Assembly: GCA_910575405.1 (NCBI GenBank)
Contig: CAJTER010000014.1
Location: 1 to 64,000 of the forward strand
From: Clostridia bacterium
Lineage (GTDB): Bacteria; Bacillota; Clostridia; Peptostreptococcales; Anaerovoracaceae
Direction of reading: 5' to 3'
DNA: 64,000 nucleotides
The translations under genes were made by a program, and so were the position numbers. Below are positions 50,617 through 61,252 of the stretch, one piece after another; the stretch's first letter is position 1; each line of letters begins with the position of its first letter. The notes below the pieces were generated by a model. It worked only from the letters and a program-made list of their open reading frames with translations. It ran no database searches and was not told where the DNA came from.

Positions 50617-51297
50617 ATGCGAGAAGTAAAAAAGAAAAAAGATCGGACAGCACTGGCACTTGTTCTGTGTTTTTGCGTTGTAGCTCTTACCTCGATCTTT
50701 GCGGTAAAAGCAAGCCTGGATAAATTCAGCGCTGGTGAAAAGGATATGGAAATTTCCAAGAATACGAAAACGGAAACCAGCGAAGCGGAAGCTTCTGTAA
50801 AAACGCCTGTTGTGGACAGCAAAGAAACCCAGGATACACAAGAAGACACGAAAGCAAAAGAACAGGAAAGCGCTCAGTCTGAAGCTGCCGATTACATCGC
50901 CCCTGTTGCAGGCAAAATCCAGAAAGAATATTCCATGGATATGCCGATTTATTCAAAAACCCTGGATCAGTATATGACCCACCCAGGTATTGATATTTCC
51001 GCTCCCCTCAGCACAGAGGTCAAAGCCATTGCAGCCGGAACCGTTACCAGAGTATCCGAGGATGACCGCTATGGCATGACGGTGGAGATCAACCATGGAA
51101 ACGGTGTCATTTCGATTTACTCCAATTTGGCTGCCCAGGGGCTTGCGGAAATGGGCGATGTTGTAAAACAGGGACAAGTCATTGGAGCAGTTGGTGAAAC
51201 AGGTCTTTTTGAATCCATGGAGGAAGGACATCTGCATCTGGAGATGACAAAAGACAGCGCCCTTGTAGATCCTGCGGATTATATAAAGGGGCTTTAA
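50617..51297 (+). CDS. M23 (LytM) family protein, SpoIIQ-like
   Basis: 226 residues. One N-terminal membrane anchor (ALALVLCFCVVALTSIFAVK), a charged T/E/K-rich linker of about 60 residues, and a LytM domain with HPGIDISAP (HxxxD) and GHLHLEM (HxH), so the zinc ligands are present. The layout (membrane anchor, linker, single LytM domain) matches SpoIIQ of Clostridia, a forespore protein forming a channel with SpoIIIAH. The ATG after GGAGG is used. Terminates at a hairpin shared with trmB. Confidence 0.75.
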   Translation: MREVKKKKDRTALALVLCFCVVALTSIFAVKASLDKFSAGEKDMEISKNTKTETSEAEASVKTPVVDSKETQDTQEDTKAKEQESAQSEAADYIAPVAGKIQKEYSMDMPIYSKTLDQYMTHPGIDISAPLSTEVKAIAAGTVTRVSEDDRYGMTVEINHGNGVISIYSNLAAQGLAEMGDVVKQGQVIGAVGETGLFESMEEGHLHLEMTKDSALVDPADYIKGL

Positions 51298-51302
51298 GCT
51301 TC

Positions 51303-51350
51303 AAGTAAAGGCCATATACTGCTTGCGGGCATATGGCTTTTACTTTACTT
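51303..51350. terminator. bidirectional terminator between the M23 gene and trmB
   Basis: A 15-bp stem (AAGTAAAGGCCATAT and ATATGGCTTTTACTT, one mismatch) with T-rich flanks. It overlaps the last codons of trmB. Confidence 0.7.
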
Positions 51351-51975
51351 TTACATAATGGATCGGCTTTCCGGCTGCCCGGAACCGCTCTTCATATTCT
51401 GTTGTAACCTGTCTGGCGGAAAAACGGCTGCTGTGGAGATCGCGAGTCATCTCCAGAATTTCCAGTCCTGTGCGGCCGATTTCTTCCAGTGTAAAGTCAA
51501 ATAATCCATCATTATCCGTTTTGACAGCAATAAAGCCTTCCGGCTTCAGCACCTGCCGATACCTTATCAGCGCTTCCCCATAAGTGAGCCGCCTCTTTGC
51601 ATGACGCTTTTTGGGCCAGGGATCGCTGAAGTTGAGATAAATCCCGTCAAGCTCCCCATCTGCGAACAGTTCCCGGATATCCCGCACAAAGAGATGTACG
51701 AATCGTATATTCGCTATTTCCGCTTCCACTGTTTTTTCAAGGGCTCTCAGCAGTACACTGTCCTGCCCTTCGATACCGATGTAGCCTGCTTTCTCCTGCA
51801 GCCGGGCCTGCTTTGTCAGAAACTGCCCCTTGCCGCAGCCAAGCTCCAGATACAGTTCATCCGGCTGTTCAAAGAGCCCCTTCCATTTCCCCTTCTTCTC
51901 AAAGGGCTCCTCCACCATATAATGGCTCAGGGCTGCCATACGCTCTTCCATATTTTTTGCTTTTCTCTGTCTCAT
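51340..51975 (-). CDS. trmB: tRNA (guanine-N7)-methyltransferase
   Basis: 211 residues. SAM motif LYLELGCGKGQFLTKQA, the TrmB signature LNFSDPWPKKRHAKRRL, and the C-terminal TTEYEERFRAAGKPI. Methylates G46 of tRNAs. Separated from ecfT by nine bases. Confidence 0.95.
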   Translation of the reverse strand: MRQRKAKNMEERMAALSHYMVEEPFEKKGKWKGLFEQPDELYLELGCGKGQFLTKQARLQEKAGYIGIEGQDSVLLRALEKTVEAEIANIRFVHLFVRDIRELFADGELDGIYLNFSDPWPKKRHAKRRLTYGEALIRYRQVLKPEGFIAVKTDNDGLFDFTLEEIGRTGLEILEMTRDLHSSRFSARQVTTEYEERFRAAGKPIHYVKVK

Positions 51976-51984
51976 GTATCCTCC

Positions 51985-52785
51985 TCAAAGAAGAATCCGT
52001 TCTGCTATCATACCCGCCAAAAACAGGATCATCAGAATCAAAGCTGCAAAATCCCTCGCTTCAAGCTTCATGGCATTCATTCTGGTTCTGTATTTTCCGC
52101 CTCTGTAGCAGCGTGCTTCCATTGCCATAGCAAGCTCCTGGGCAATGCGAAAGGCACTGATAAAAAGAGGCACTAAAATCGGAATCAAGCTTTTAGCCCG
52201 CCTGATGATATTTCCACTTTCAAAATCAGCTCCCCTGGCCTGTTGAGCTTTCATAATTTTGTCCGTTTCTTCAAGAAGCGTCGGTATAAAGCGCAGGGCG
52301 ATTGTCATCATCATAGCAAGCTCATGCGCAGGTACTCCCAGCTTTCTGAATGGAGAAAGAAGGGATTCGATCCCATCTGTCAAACTCATTGGCTTTGTCG
52401 TCAGGGTCAAAAGGGATGAGCCGATAATCAGCAGAATAAGCCGCGCTGCCATGAAAAAAGCCATATACAGCCCTTCCTCCGTTATCGTAAGAATCCAGAT
52501 GCGTGCCATAACTTTTCCTGGGATCATAAAAAGATTCAGAACAAACGTAAATAGGATAATCAGAAAAATCGGTTTCAGTCCCCTGAGCATAAAGCTTAAG
52601 GGCACCCTTGAGATTGCAATGACCATGGCCAGAGCGCCCACTGCTATGAGAATGCCCAAAAAATCATGTGCAACAAAAAGAGCTGCGATATACACCAGTG
52701 TGGCTATAATTTTAATTCTGGGATCCAGTCTGTGTACCCAGGACTTTCCCGGGAAATATTGCCCCAGAGTAATATCTCGTATCAT
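51985..52785 (-). CDS. ecfT: ECF transporter membrane (T) subunit
   Basis: 266 residues with about six membrane segments. The coupling helices carry the two Ala-Arg-Gly-type motifs KAQQARGADFES and MEARCYRGGKYR. Together with EcfA1/EcfA2 it powers uptake of vitamins or metals bound by separate S subunits; no S subunit gene is present here, consistent with the shared (group II) module. Confidence 0.92.
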   Translation of the reverse strand: MIRDITLGQYFPGKSWVHRLDPRIKIIATLVYIAALFVAHDFLGILIAVGALAMVIAISRVPLSFMLRGLKPIFLIILFTFVLNLFMIPGKVMARIWILTITEEGLYMAFFMAARLILLIIGSSLLTLTTKPMSLTDGIESLLSPFRKLGVPAHELAMMMTIALRFIPTLLEETDKIMKAQQARGADFESGNIIRRAKSLIPILVPLFISAFRIAQELAMAMEARCYRGGKYRTRMNAMKLEARDFAALILMILFLAGMIAERILL

Positions 52786-52788
52786 AGA

Positions 52789-53643
52789 TTAATCCTTTTT
52801 TAAAAATTGATATAACGCTTCCTCTGCATCTTCAACCGTCAGAACCGTTCCTTCTGCAGGAATTCCCTTCTGCCTTGCCATATTGATGAGCTTTGCCGGT
52901 TCCGGAAGGGAAAGTCCCAGAGAAATAAGGGTCTCTTCGCGGGAAAAAACCTCATGAGGAGAGCCCTGCAGAGCCAGCCTCCCGCCGTCCATCACCAGAA
53001 TTTTATCGGACAGCCGGGCGATATCATTCATATTGTGTGAAACAAGAAAAATAATGTTGTTTTCATGGGCATGAACCGTTTCGATCATAGTAAGGACATC
53101 CCGATGCGCTCTCGGATCGAGACCCGCCGTGGGCTCATCCAAAATCAAAACCTCCGGCTTCATGGCGATTACCCCTGCAATGGCAACCCGCCGCTTCTGC
53201 CCGCCGGACAGATCAAAGGGAGAGCGTTTTCGGATCTCCTCATAATCCAGTCCAACCAGCTCAATGGCCTCCTTTACTCTTGCCTGAATTTCCACCTCAT
53301 CCAGCCCCAGATTTGCCGGGCCAAAAGCAACGTCCTTTTCCACCGTTTCTTCAAAGAGCTGATACTCTGGATATTGAAAAACCAGGCCGATTTTTCGCCG
53401 GATATCCCGCATGACAACCTCTGGCGCTGTTATATCCGTGCCGCTGACCAGGATGCTGCCGGATTTTGGCTTTAGGAGACCGTTAAGGTGCTGTACCAGA
53501 GTGGATTTCCCGGAGCCCGTATGCCCGATAATGCCGATGAACTGACCGTCCTCTGCACAAAAGCTCACATCATCCAGAGCAATCGACTGATGGGGCAGCC
53601 CTTCGCTGTAAATATGCGTAATATTGTTTACTTGTATTGACAT
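52789..53643 (-). CDS. ecfA2: ECF transporter ATPase A2
   Basis: 284 residues. Walker A GIIGHTGSGKSTLVQHL, Q-loop GLVFQYPEYQLFEETV, signature FDLSGGQKRRVAIAG, Walker B VLILDEPTAGLDP. It overlaps the end of ecfA1 by 16 bases. The QYPEYQLFEET string marks EcfA2. Confidence 0.93.
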   Translation of the reverse strand: MSIQVNNITHIYSEGLPHQSIALDDVSFCAEDGQFIGIIGHTGSGKSTLVQHLNGLLKPKSGSILVSGTDITAPEVVMRDIRRKIGLVFQYPEYQLFEETVEKDVAFGPANLGLDEVEIQARVKEAIELVGLDYEEIRKRSPFDLSGGQKRRVAIAGVIAMKPEVLILDEPTAGLDPRAHRDVLTMIETVHAHENNIIFLVSHNMNDIARLSDKILVMDGGRLALQGSPHEVFSREETLISLGLSLPEPAKLINMARQKGIPAEGTVLTVEDAEEALYQFLKKD

Positions 53644-54467
53644 AAAAATTCAACCATCTCTTCCATGCTGATTATATCTTCTGGAATATCAATTCCGCGC
53701 CTTCGGAGTCTCCAGCTTAATTCCACTGCCAGAGGCACGTCCAGATTCATTTCCTGTATAGCGTCTCTATGCAAAAAGACTTCTCCGGGTGTCCCATCCA
53801 GTGCGATTTTTCCCCGATCCATGATGACGATTCGCTCCGCTTGGGCCGCCTCCTCCATAAAATGGGTAATCAATACCACGGTAATTCCCTCCTGGTGAAG
53901 CTCTTTAATAATGGACATGACCTCTTCCCTGCCCTTTGGATCCAGCATGGCCGTCGGTTCATCAAACACAATGCACTCCGGACGCATGGCAATGGCTCCT
54001 GCAATGGCAATCCGCTGCTTCTGTCCGCCGGAGAGCAGATGGGGCGCTTTTTTTCTGTGCTGGTACATGTTGACCGCTTTCAGAGAGTCATCGACCCTTT
54101 TTCGTATCTGCTCCGGTTCAACGCCCAGATTTTCAGGTCCAAAGGCGACATCATCCTCCACAATGGAAGAGACGATTTGATTGTCCGGATTCTGAAACAC
54201 CATGGCTGCACTCTGCCGGATATTCCATACGTCCTCTTCCTTTGCCGTGTCGTATCCGTTCACATATACGACTCCGCTGCTGGGGAGCAGCAGGGCATTG
54301 ATATTTTTGGCCAGTGTGGATTTTCCCGATCCATTTCGTCCGATAATCGCCGTAAAGCTTCCCTTGTTCACGGTAAGAGAAACATCGCGTATTGCGCTGA
54401 TCTCCTCATCATCCTGTTCCCTAGTATAATTAAATACCAGATTTTCAATTCGTATCATTTCCGACAT
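53628..54467 (-). CDS. ecfA1: ECF transporter ATPase A1
   Basis: 279 residues. Walker A AIIGRNGSGKSTLAKNI, Q-loop MVFQNPDNQIVSSIVEDD (EcfA1 hallmark), signature HLLSGGQKQRIAIAG, Walker B CIVFDEPTAMLDP. First gene of ecfA1-ecfA2-ecfT-trmB. Confidence 0.93.
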   Translation of the reverse strand: MSEMIRIENLVFNYTREQDDEEISAIRDVSLTVNKGSFTAIIGRNGSGKSTLAKNINALLLPSSGVVYVNGYDTAKEEDVWNIRQSAAMVFQNPDNQIVSSIVEDDVAFGPENLGVEPEQIRKRVDDSLKAVNMYQHRKKAPHLLSGGQKQRIAIAGAIAMRPECIVFDEPTAMLDPKGREEVMSIIKELHQEGITVVLITHFMEEAAQAERIVIMDRGKIALDGTPGEVFLHRDAIQEMNLDVPLAVELSWRLRRRGIDIPEDIISMEEMVEFLCQYK

Positions 54468-54537
54468 TCGATTCCCGAGTTCCTTTCATCCTGCCATCAC
54501 CCCTGCAAAAGCGCCGCAAAACAGCCTGTCAAGAGAC

Positions 54538-55326
54538 TTAATAATATTGCTCCAGATACGCCTTCAGTGTCTCCGCGTCCATCTGCCCTGGAGCTGATGC
54601 TTCGCAAACTCCGGCGGCAAAGGTAATCACAGAGCCAAATTCCCCGCCGCAAATCCGCGTACTGGCCCCCAGCTGGCCCATAGAAACAGCAATAAACGGT
54701 ATCTCAGCATACGTATCCCGCATCAAGGTTGCCACCTCTAAAAGGGAAAATACGTCTTCCTCCGAACCTGGCATCACCGCCAGCTTCATCATGTCGCCTC
54801 CCAGATCCTGCATGACGAAAAACCGCGTCAGCAGTTCCTCCAGCTCCGGCGTTTTCTCAAAGTCGTGATTTGACAGGAGCACGCGGATCCCATTTTCGTG
54901 GGCCAGATGAAGGAATCTATAAATACGCTCCTCATCCACCTGCCCCGGCGCGTCAAAGGCTTCGATATCAATGAAGTCCGCCATTTTGCTCTCAGCGATT
55001 ATCTCGTTTATCCGGTAATAGCTGTCCTTGGAGGCTTCTACCTGGCCGCCTTCTTTTTTCGTACGGATGGTAAAGATAATAGGCATATTCAGCGTTTTCC
55101 GCAGCTCCCGCAGAACCTGCTTCAGCTGTTCCCCCTGCTTTTGGGGCTCGTCCTCTTTTAAAGCTTCCAGCATATAATCGGCGCGCCACTCTATCATCTG
55201 GCACGGAAGCTGCTTTATAAGCTCGGCTTCTTTCAAAAGTTCTTCCTGATTTTTGCCTGTCAGGGGAACACAGATTTTAGGCATGCCTTCGCCCAATACC
55301 AACTCCCCTATTGTGAGTTTTTTCAT
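54538..55326 (-). CDS. aroD: type I 3-dehydroquinate dehydratase
   Basis: 262 residues. Shikimate pathway enzyme: 3-dehydroquinate to 3-dehydroshikimate through a Schiff base. Visible residues: EWRADYML, TIRTKKEGGQ, the catalytic His in LLSNHDFEKTP, and the Schiff-base lysine in GGDMMKLAVMPGS. Ends FGSVITFAAG...QMDAETLKAYL. Leftward, 70 bases upstream of the ecf operon; no other aro genes nearby. Confidence 0.93.
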   Translation of the reverse strand: MKKLTIGELVLGEGMPKICVPLTGKNQEELLKEAELIKQLPCQMIEWRADYMLEALKEDEPQKQGEQLKQVLRELRKTLNMPIIFTIRTKKEGGQVEASKDSYYRINEIIAESKMADFIDIEAFDAPGQVDEERIYRFLHLAHENGIRVLLSNHDFEKTPELEELLTRFFVMQDLGGDMMKLAVMPGSEEDVFSLLEVATLMRDTYAEIPFIAVSMGQLGASTRICGGEFGSVITFAAGVCEASAPGQMDAETLKAYLEQYY

Positions 55327-55363
55327 GACAATCCCTCTCTTTAACGCTTTACTCTACATTAGT

Positions 55364-56377
55364 CTAGTACACTTTCGCAGTTTCGTCAATGGACATTTCC
55401 ATAAAAAAGCCTGCAATCAGATAACCTATGGCGGCTACTACTCCTGCCAGCAGACCAAACGGCATCTGAGTCCATGCGTGTGTGAAGTTATCACAACCTG
55501 TAGCAGATGAAGTTATTACAGTACAGTCAGAATAGAAGCAGCAGCAACTTCCTAATACTCCGGCTGAAATTACAGCTCCGCATCCAAGAGCAACAGGTAT
55601 ATCTGCTCCCATACAGATCGGACTTACGATAGGCAGTGCAATTATGTACATCCCCCAGTTTGTTCCTGTAATGAATTCGGTTACTGCAAGAAGCAGAAAA
55701 ATCAGAACAGGCAGCATCTGTGGTGAAGCATGTTCAACAGCCACATCAATTATAAAACGAGTGGATCCTACCTGGTCATTTACTGCTGCGAAAATATAGG
55801 CCAGAACCATAAGTACCAGTAGAAGAATCATATTCTTGATTCCCTCAAGGCTGTAGTCCCAGAACTCTTCAGCAGTCAATCGCTTCTGCCCCACGAAGAG
55901 AACGAAACAGAGAGCTATTGTAGCAATTACTCCGTGCTGCATATCAAGATCAAACAGAATTGTAAAAAATACCATGCCTACAACAGGAATAATAAGAGTA
56001 AATAATCTAGGTATTCCCTTAATTTCAACTTCACCGGTATTCAGATCGATTTTTTCGGATCTGGGAGCCGCTGTTGAAGCTGTAATATAGCTGAGCATTT
56101 CACGCGATACCTTGTGCTGATCCGTCAGTTTCTTCATACAGGAGCCTATGGTCATTGAGTTGAGATAGTCATCTATAAAAATGATACATCCAAGAATAAA
56201 GATCCACATCTGAGTTGCTTCTCTTGATTTGGCTCTCCTGCCTGCCCATTCACCAAAGGCCTGAGCTCCACCTGTTACTTCGATCAGTTTAATGATTGAG
56301 CCCATAAGTCCGCAGACAAGGATCAGCCATCCGGTATCTGCCTCCAGATTATCTACGGGTACTAAAGTAAATGCCAT
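55364..56377 (-). pseudogene. NhaC-family antiporter, N-terminus missing and internally deleted
   Basis: 337 codons with seven or eight membrane segments, keeping FILGCIIFIDDYLNSMTIGS, GTNWGMYIIALPIVSPI and YSDCTVITSSATGCD, which are typical of NhaC-type Na+/H+ antiporters (normally about 450-520 residues). The first 100 or so residues are absent: upstream is a stop and no ribosome site. After YITASTAAP the reading jumps to RSEKIDLNTGEVEIKG, where family members carry another membrane hairpin, so an in-frame deletion is likely. Confidence 0.65.
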
Positions 56378-56477
56378 AGCGTAGGAAGTTGTGATAAAAT
56401 TAACAGAATTTTAAAAATATTCCGTTTTATTCGGTTGGCATATTTGGAGGAGTTTCTACGCCCAAAAGCAGCACACT

Positions 56478-56542
56478 AAAAAACAAAGAGAAAGCCTCAC
56501 AGGGATCAATGTTTATGAAGCATAGTTGAATTCCTGTGAGGC
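56478..56542 (-). terminator. terminator of the str operon
   Basis: GCCTCACAGG and CCTGTGAGGC (10 bp) with TTTCTCTTTG after it on the minus strand. A second hairpin (AAGGGACTAT / ATAGTCCCTT) lies at 56561-56597, directly after the tuf stop. The remaining bases up to the antiporter remnant show nothing else. Confidence 0.65.
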
Positions 56543-56622
56543 TGTTCTTGCTTTGTATTTAAGGGACTATAAAATGCTCATTTTTCGATAGTCCCTTTTG
56601 GTGTGTTATTACCGGCCTGTTA

Positions 56623-57816
56623 TTACTCAATGATTTCAGATACAACGCCGGAACCTACGGTTCTTCCGCCTTCTCTGATAGCGAATCTCAGTCCTTCTTC
56701 GATGGCGATCGGAGTGATCAGTTCAATGGTCATGGTGATGTTGTCTCCAGGCATGCACATTTCTGTACCTTCTGGTAACTGCAGATCTCCTGTTACGTCT
56801 GTTGTTCTGAAGTAGAACTGCGGTCTGTATCCGTTGAAGAACGGTGTGTGTCTTCCGCCTTCTTCCTTCTTCAGTACATATACTTCGCCCTTGAACTTTG
56901 TATGCGGGTTGATGGTTCCCGGTGCTGCCAGTACCTGGCCTCTTTCGATTTCATCTCTCTGCACACCTCTCAGCAGTGCTCCGATGTTGTCTCCGGTTTC
57001 TGCCTGATCCAGCAGCTTTCTGAACATTTCGATTCCCGTTACAACGACCTTTCTTCTCTCTTCGGTCAGTCCTACGATCTCGACTTCTTCTCCTACCTTC
57101 AGGCTTCCTCTTTCTACTCTTCCGGTTGCTACGGTTCCACGGCCTGTGATGGAGAATACGTCCTCTACTGGCATGATGAATGGTTTGTCATTGTCTCTTT
57201 CCGGTTCCGGAATGTAGCTGTCTACTGCTTCAAACAATTCTACGATCTTGTCTCCCCACTGACTTGCCGGATCTTCCAGTGCGCCCAGCGCGGATCCACG
57301 GATAATCGGTGTGTCGTCTCCTGGGAATTCGTATTCGTCCAGCAGTTCTCTTACTTCCATTTCTACCAGATCCAGCAGTTCTTCGTCATCTACCATGTCG
57401 CACTTGTTGAGGAATACGATGATATATGGTACGCCTACCTGTCTGGACAGCAGGATGTGTTCTCTTGTCTGCGGCATCGGTCCGTCTGTTGCTGCTACTA
57501 CCAGGATTGCTCCGTCCATCTGAGCAGCTCCTGTGATCATGTTCTTTACATAGTCAGCATGTCCCGGGCAGTCTACGTGTGCGTAGTGTCTGTTTGGAGT
57601 TTCATACTCTACGTGAGCAGTAGCGATGGTGATTCCTCTTTCTTTTTCTTCTGGAGCCTTATCGATCTGGTCGAATGCTACCTTCTCACCCAACTGGTAT
57701 CTCTGCTGCAGGGTCGTTGTGATTGCTGCAGTCAGGGTTGTCTTACCATGGTCTACGTGGCCGATGGTTCCGATATTAATATGCGGTTTGGTTCTTTCAA
57801 ACTTCTGTTTTGCCAT
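56623..57816 (-). CDS. tuf: elongation factor Tu
   Basis: 397 residues, full length. G1 [15 protein letters not shown], switch [14 protein letters not shown]3 [13 protein letters not shown]4 NKCDMVD, and the domain 2/3 ends [28 protein letters not shown]. Delivers aminoacyl-tRNA to the ribosome. Last gene of the str operon. Confidence 0.98.
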   Translation of the reverse strand: MAKQKFERTKPHINIGTIGHVDHGKTTLTAAITTTLQQRYQLGEKVAFDQIDKAPEEKERGITIATAHVEYETPNRHYAHVDCPGHADYVKNMITGAAQMDGAILVVAATDGPMPQTREHILLSRQVGVPYIIVFLNKCDMVDDEELLDLVEMEVRELLDEYEFPGDDTPIIRGSALGALEDPASQWGDKIVELFEAVDSYIPEPERDNDKPFIMPVEDVFSITGRGTVATGRVERGSLKVGEEVEIVGLTEERRKVVVTGIEMFRKLLDQAETGDNIGALLRGVQRDEIERGQVLAAPGTINPHTKFKGEVYVLKKEEGGRHTPFFNGYRPQFYFRTTDVTGDLQLPEGTEMCMPGDNITMTIELITPIAIEEGLRFAIREGGRTVGSGVVSEIIE

Positions 57817-57912
57817 TTTGCGTTTTTCTCCTTTCCTGAATCTGCGCTGCTGCAGATCCCAATCCTTTCTTCCTGTCAGCGCCTCTTTTGCGCTGCTGTT
57901 TATGAGAAAAGG

Positions 57913-59976
57913 TTATTTGTTAATTGATTCTACTAAATTATCCGGCAGCTTTTCAAAGTGGTCGAACTGCATAACGTAAACGCCTCTGCCCTGTGTTTTG
58001 GATCGCAGGTCGGTCGCATATCCGAACATTTCGGAAAGCGGTACAAAGCCTCTTACTGCTACTGCGCCGTTATTCATGTCCGAACCTTCAATTCTGCCTC
58101 TTCTGGAGCTGATGTCGCCGATTACGTCTCCCATATACTCATCCGGAACTGTAACTTCAACTTTGAAGATCGGCTCCAGGAGAACTGGTTTTGCCTTTTT
58201 ACAGGCTTCTCTGAATGCCATGGAAGCGGCAATCTTGAATGCCATTTCAGATGAGTCAACTTCGTGGTAAGAACCGTCATACAGCTCTACGCCCACATCC
58301 ACAACCTGATAGCCTGCCATTGGACCAGTCTGCATGGCTTCTTTGATTCCTTCCTCGATCTTTGGAATGTATTCCTTTGGAATAGCGCCTCCCACGATGG
58401 AGTTCTTGAATTCAAAGCCTTCACCCGGCTCTTTGGGGAATATTTTGATCTTAACGTGACCATACTGGCCGCGTCCGCCGGACTGCTTGGCATATTTGTG
58501 GTCAACGTCAGCATTCTGGGTAATGGTCTCTTTGTAGGATACCTGAGGTTTACCTACGTTTGCTTCTACTTTGAATTCACGTAGAAGTCTGTCTACGATA
58601 ATTTCCAGATGAAGCTCGCCCATACCTGCGATAATCGTCTGCCCCGTATCTTCATTTGTATAAGTCTTGAAGGTCGGGTCTTCTTCTGCAAGCTTTGCAA
58701 GAGCAATACCCATTTTTTCCTGTCCGGCCTTTGTCTTTGGCTCGATTGCAATCTCAATTACCGGATCTGGGAATTCCATGGATTCCAAGATAATTTCATG
58801 CTTGTCATCACACAGCGTATCGCCTGTAGTTGTATCTTTGAGACCTACTGCTGCCGCAATATCTCCGGAGTAAACCTCTGTGATTTCCTCTCTCTTGTTT
58901 GCGTGCATCTGCAGGATTCTTCCGATTCTTTCTTTCTTCCCCTTGGTGGAGTTATAAACATAGGAACCTGACTGGAGCGTACCGGAGTAAACCCGGAAAA
59001 ACGCCAGTTTTCCTACGAACGGGTCAGCCATGATCTTGAATGCCAGCGCGGAGAATGGGCCTTTATCGTCAGCAGGCCGCTCTTCTTCCTCTTCGCTTCC
59101 CGGAACAACGCCCTTGATAGGCGGAATGTCCAGCGGAGACGGCATATAATCGACCACTGCGTCCAGCATCATCTGAACACCTTTGTTTCTGTAAGCGGAA
59201 CCGCACGTAACAGGGATCATTTCGCCTGCCAGAGTGCATTTTCTGATAGCGCCTTTGATCTCCTTCTTTGTCAGCTCTTCTCCCTCCAGGAATTTCATCA
59301 TCAGCTCTTCGTCCGTTTCGGCAACGGATTCCAGCAGCTTGTCCCTCCATTCCTGAGCAGTATCCTTAAGGTCGTCCGGAATATCCTCAATGGAAAATTC
59401 CTTTCCAAGATCATCTTTATATATCTCTGCTTTCATTTCTACTAAGTCGATAATTCCAATGAAAGCTTCTTCTGAACCAATTGGAAGCTGGATAGGCACT
59501 GCGTTTGCCTTTAATCTGTCTTTTACCATCTGTACAACCCTGTAAAAGTCAGCTCCCATAATATCCATCTTATTAACAAAGATCATTCTCGGAACACCGT
59601 ACTTTTCAGCCTGTCTCCAAACGGTTTCGGACTGAGGTTCAACACCTCCCTTTGCGCAGAGTACAGTAACGGCACCGTCCAGTACTCTCAGGGAACGCTC
59701 TACCTCAACGGTAAAGTCAACGTGTCCCGGTGTATCGATAATATTGATTCTAACATCTTTCCATTGTGCTGTAGTAGCTGCAGAGGTGATAGTGATACCA
59801 CGTTCCTGTTCCTGTTCCATCCAGTCCATTGTGGCAGCTCCCTCATGGGTTTCGCCCAGCTTATGGGTTCTTCCTGTGTAGAACAAAATTCGTTCTGTGG
59901 TTGTGGTCTTACCGGCGTCAATGTGCGCCATAATACCAATATTTCTAGTTTTTTCTAATGGAAAACTTCTAGGCAT
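57913..59976 (-). CDS. fusA: elongation factor G
   Basis: 687 residues. G1 [20 protein letters not shown]3 [21 protein letters not shown]4 [11 protein letters not shown]-terminal domain IV YKETI...GHVKIKI. Translocation GTPase. GGGAGG lies five bases before the second of two adjacent ATGs, which is used. Confidence 0.98.
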   Translation of the reverse strand: MPRSFPLEKTRNIGIMAHIDAGKTTTTERILFYTGRTHKLGETHEGAATMDWMEQEQERGITITSAATTAQWKDVRINIIDTPGHVDFTVEVERSLRVLDGAVTVLCAKGGVEPQSETVWRQAEKYGVPRMIFVNKMDIMGADFYRVVQMVKDRLKANAVPIQLPIGSEEAFIGIIDLVEMKAEIYKDDLGKEFSIEDIPDDLKDTAQEWRDKLLESVAETDEELMMKFLEGEELTKKEIKGAIRKCTLAGEMIPVTCGSAYRNKGVQMMLDAVVDYMPSPLDIPPIKGVVPGSEEEEERPADDKGPFSALAFKIMADPFVGKLAFFRVYSGTLQSGSYVYNSTKGKKERIGRILQMHANKREEITEVYSGDIAAAVGLKDTTTGDTLCDDKHEIILESMEFPDPVIEIAIEPKTKAGQEKMGIALAKLAEEDPTFKTYTNEDTGQTIIAGMGELHLEIIVDRLLREFKVEANVGKPQVSYKETITQNADVDHKYAKQSGGRGQYGHVKIKIFPKEPGEGFEFKNSIVGGAIPKEYIPKIEEGIKEAMQTGPMAGYQVVDVGVELYDGSYHEVDSSEMAFKIAASMAFREACKKAKPVLLEPIFKVEVTVPDEYMGDVIGDISSRRGRIEGSDMNNGAVAVRGFVPLSEMFGYATDLRSKTQGRGVYVMQFDHFEKLPDNLVESINK

Positions 59977-60013
59977 CATATCCTCCCTTCTACCTGTTTT
60001 ATTTTTTTACGCA

Positions 60014-60505
<492 letters not shown>

Positions 60506-60681
60506 TTATAACTTCACTTTCTGTGGTTTTACAGAAAATTACTCTCCCCCGCCTCCTTAAAAAACCGAATTAAAAGCGGGCAAGTCTGCTTTCGGTACTC
60601 GTGGGCAACAGCCATATCCCGCCGAAGCCCCCGCTGCGCTCGTTGATTTATATGATCAAGAACACTCTTTTTTCCCGATTA

Positions 60682-61098
60682 CTACTTCTTCTTTGGGCGT
60701 TTAGCGCCGTATTTGGAACGGGCCTGGCCTCTGTCTGCTACACCGGCAGTATCAAGTGTTCCGCGCACGATATGATATCTTACACCTGGAAGATCCTTTA
60801 CTCTTCCGCCTCTGATGAGTACAACGCTATGTTCCTGCAGGTTGTGGCCAATACCAGGAATATATGCGGTTACTTCGATACCATTCGTAAGACGAACTCT
60901 GGCAACTTTTCTAAGAGCGGAATTAGGCTTCTTAGGTGTAACAGTCTTTACAGACGTACATACGCCTCTCTTCTGCGGTGAGTTTACATCGGTAGGGACT
61001 CTTTTCAGGGAGTTCATTCCCTTACCCAGAGCCGGCGCAGTTGATTTCTTCACGCTGCTGGTTCTGCCCTGACGTACTAATTGGTTAATAGTAGGCAT
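60682..61098 (-). CDS. rpsL: 30S ribosomal protein S12
   Basis: 138 residues; [43 protein letters not shown] and the streptomycin-loop lysine in TPKKPNSA (wild-type) are present. First gene of the str operon. Confidence 0.98.
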   Translation of the reverse strand: MPTINQLVRQGRTSSVKKSTAPALGKGMNSLKRVPTDVNSPQKRGVCTSVKTVTPKKPNSALRKVARVRLTNGIEVTAYIPGIGHNLQEHSVVLIRGGRVKDLPGVRYHIVRGTLDTAGVADRGQARSKYGAKRPKKK

Positions 61099-61184
61099 TC
61101 TTATCTCCTTTCTTGCGCTGCGTTTTCGCAGCCGGTTTTCTATTTTAAACTGATGTACAGCTTAAAAACTCCTAAACATTTCAA

Positions 61185-61207
61185 TATCGGGCTTGGTAAG
61201 CCCGATA
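61185..61207 (-). promoter_or_regulatory. hairpin at the 5' end of the str transcript
   Basis: TATCGGGCTT and AAGCCCGATA form a 10-bp stem with a three-base loop, right after the expected start of the rpsL transcript. No T run on the minus strand, so it is a leader stem (stability or regulation) and not a terminator. Confidence 0.45.
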
Positions 61208-61216
61208 CCGAGAAAT

Positions 61217-61246
61217 ATTTTATCACAGGTTTCCTCAAAAAGTCAA
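61217..61246 (-). promoter_or_regulatory. promoter of the str operon
   Basis: TTGACT, 18-base spacer, TAAAAT on the minus strand, directly after the rpoC stop. There is no L7Ae-type gene between rpoC and rpsL, which many Firmicutes carry here. Confidence 0.6.
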
Positions 61247-61252
61247 TGAAAA

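Noticed and set aside
49257-50849. 530-residue form of the aminotransferase
   Set aside because: The extra N-terminus runs antisense through the SpoIIQ-like gene; the ATG after AGGTGGT gives the normal family length.
56848-57927. 359-codon frame opposite tuf
   Set aside because: Antisense to elongation factor Tu; codon bias of tuf keeps the opposite strand open.
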